A stretch of 6,400 bases of DNA from an uncultured Lachnospiraceae bacterium (lineage in GTDB: Bacteria; Bacillota; Clostridia; Lachnospirales; Lachnospiraceae), in the NCBI GenBank assembly GCA_958444395.1, contig CAUCOL010000111.1, forward strand, positions 1-6,400, given 5' to 3'. Within the stretch, counting starts at the first letter, position 1; every line of letters starts with the position of its first letter. A model generated the notes under the pieces. That model was not told the DNA's origin, made no database searches, and saw nothing but the letters and a program-made list of their open reading frames with translations. A program made the translations under genes and the position numbers. This document shows, piece by piece, positions 6,300 to 6,400 of the stretch.

Positions 6300-6400
6300 G
6301 ATGAGTAGCACAGACGATCGCAGCTGCAGGTGCCGAAAGGCCGCAGGTGAGGAAAGTCCGGGCTTCACAGGGCAGGATGCCGGATAACGTCCGGTGGAGG
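6300..6400 (+). ncRNA. rnpB: RNase P RNA, 5' part (3' end beyond the window)
   Basis: This is the catalytic RNA of ribonuclease P, which removes the 5' leader of tRNA precursors together with the protein RnpA. The universal conserved block GAGGAAAGTCCGGGC (CR-I) lies at 6349-6363, followed by CACAGGGCAGGATGC. A hairpin CCGGA-TAACG-TCCGG (6380-6394) corresponds to the P8 stem. Upstream, 6324-6346 folds into a P3-like stem: CTGC with GCAG, then GCC with GGC, closed by a GAAA loop. The 5' end near 6300 is estimated from the promoter and from the distance to the P2 strand (GATCGC at 6316-6321). About the first 100 bases are present; bacterial RNase P RNAs are typically 350-400, so most of the gene is off the right edge. 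Type A structure is expected for Clostridia but cannot be confirmed from this part. Confidence 0.95.

Overview
The window reads as ordinary chromosomal DNA of a Clostridia-class Firmicute, most likely a Lachnospiraceae relative. This rests on moderate GC, AGGAGG-like ribosome binding sites, protein sequences of clostridial type, and the pairing of a TIGR03960 radical SAM protein with a separate TIGR03936/DUF2344 partner. All genes are on the plus strand and tightly packed. There are no transposases, phage genes, CRISPR arrays or tRNAs.

Layout. Positions 2-190 are the 3' end of gpsA (glycerol-3-phosphate dehydrogenase). After a 137-base gap comes a small, unrecognised single-pass membrane protein (328-753). 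A compact cluster follows: a B12-binding-like radical SAM protein (842-2716), its DUF2344 partner starting on the very next base (2717-3526), a short RNase E/G (3551-4771), and a NA37/YejK-like nucleoid-associated protein whose start lies inside the end of the RNase gene (4758-5897). A 92-residue acidic-tailed hypothetical protein (5969-6247) comes next. The window ends in the 5' part of rnpB, the RNase P RNA, which has its own clear sigma-A promoter (6264-6292) and runs off the right edge.

How the genes relate. Radical SAM protein, DUF2344 partner and RNase E/G form a recurrent clostridial neighbourhood of unresolved biochemical role; zero spacing and a 14-base overlap suggest co-transcription and translational coupling. 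From memory, many clostridia have rplU-ysxB-rpmA next to this RNase. Here a nucleoid-associated protein gene takes that place. With rnpB downstream, two RNA-processing activities lie within 3 kb, which may be coincidence.

I see no clearly novel system. The best leads are the undefined radical SAM/DUF2344/RNase module, with a second cysteine motif at the radical SAM C-terminus; an RNase E/G that ends before the zinc-link; an acidic low-complexity segment in the NA37 protein; and a strong excess of GATC across the window.
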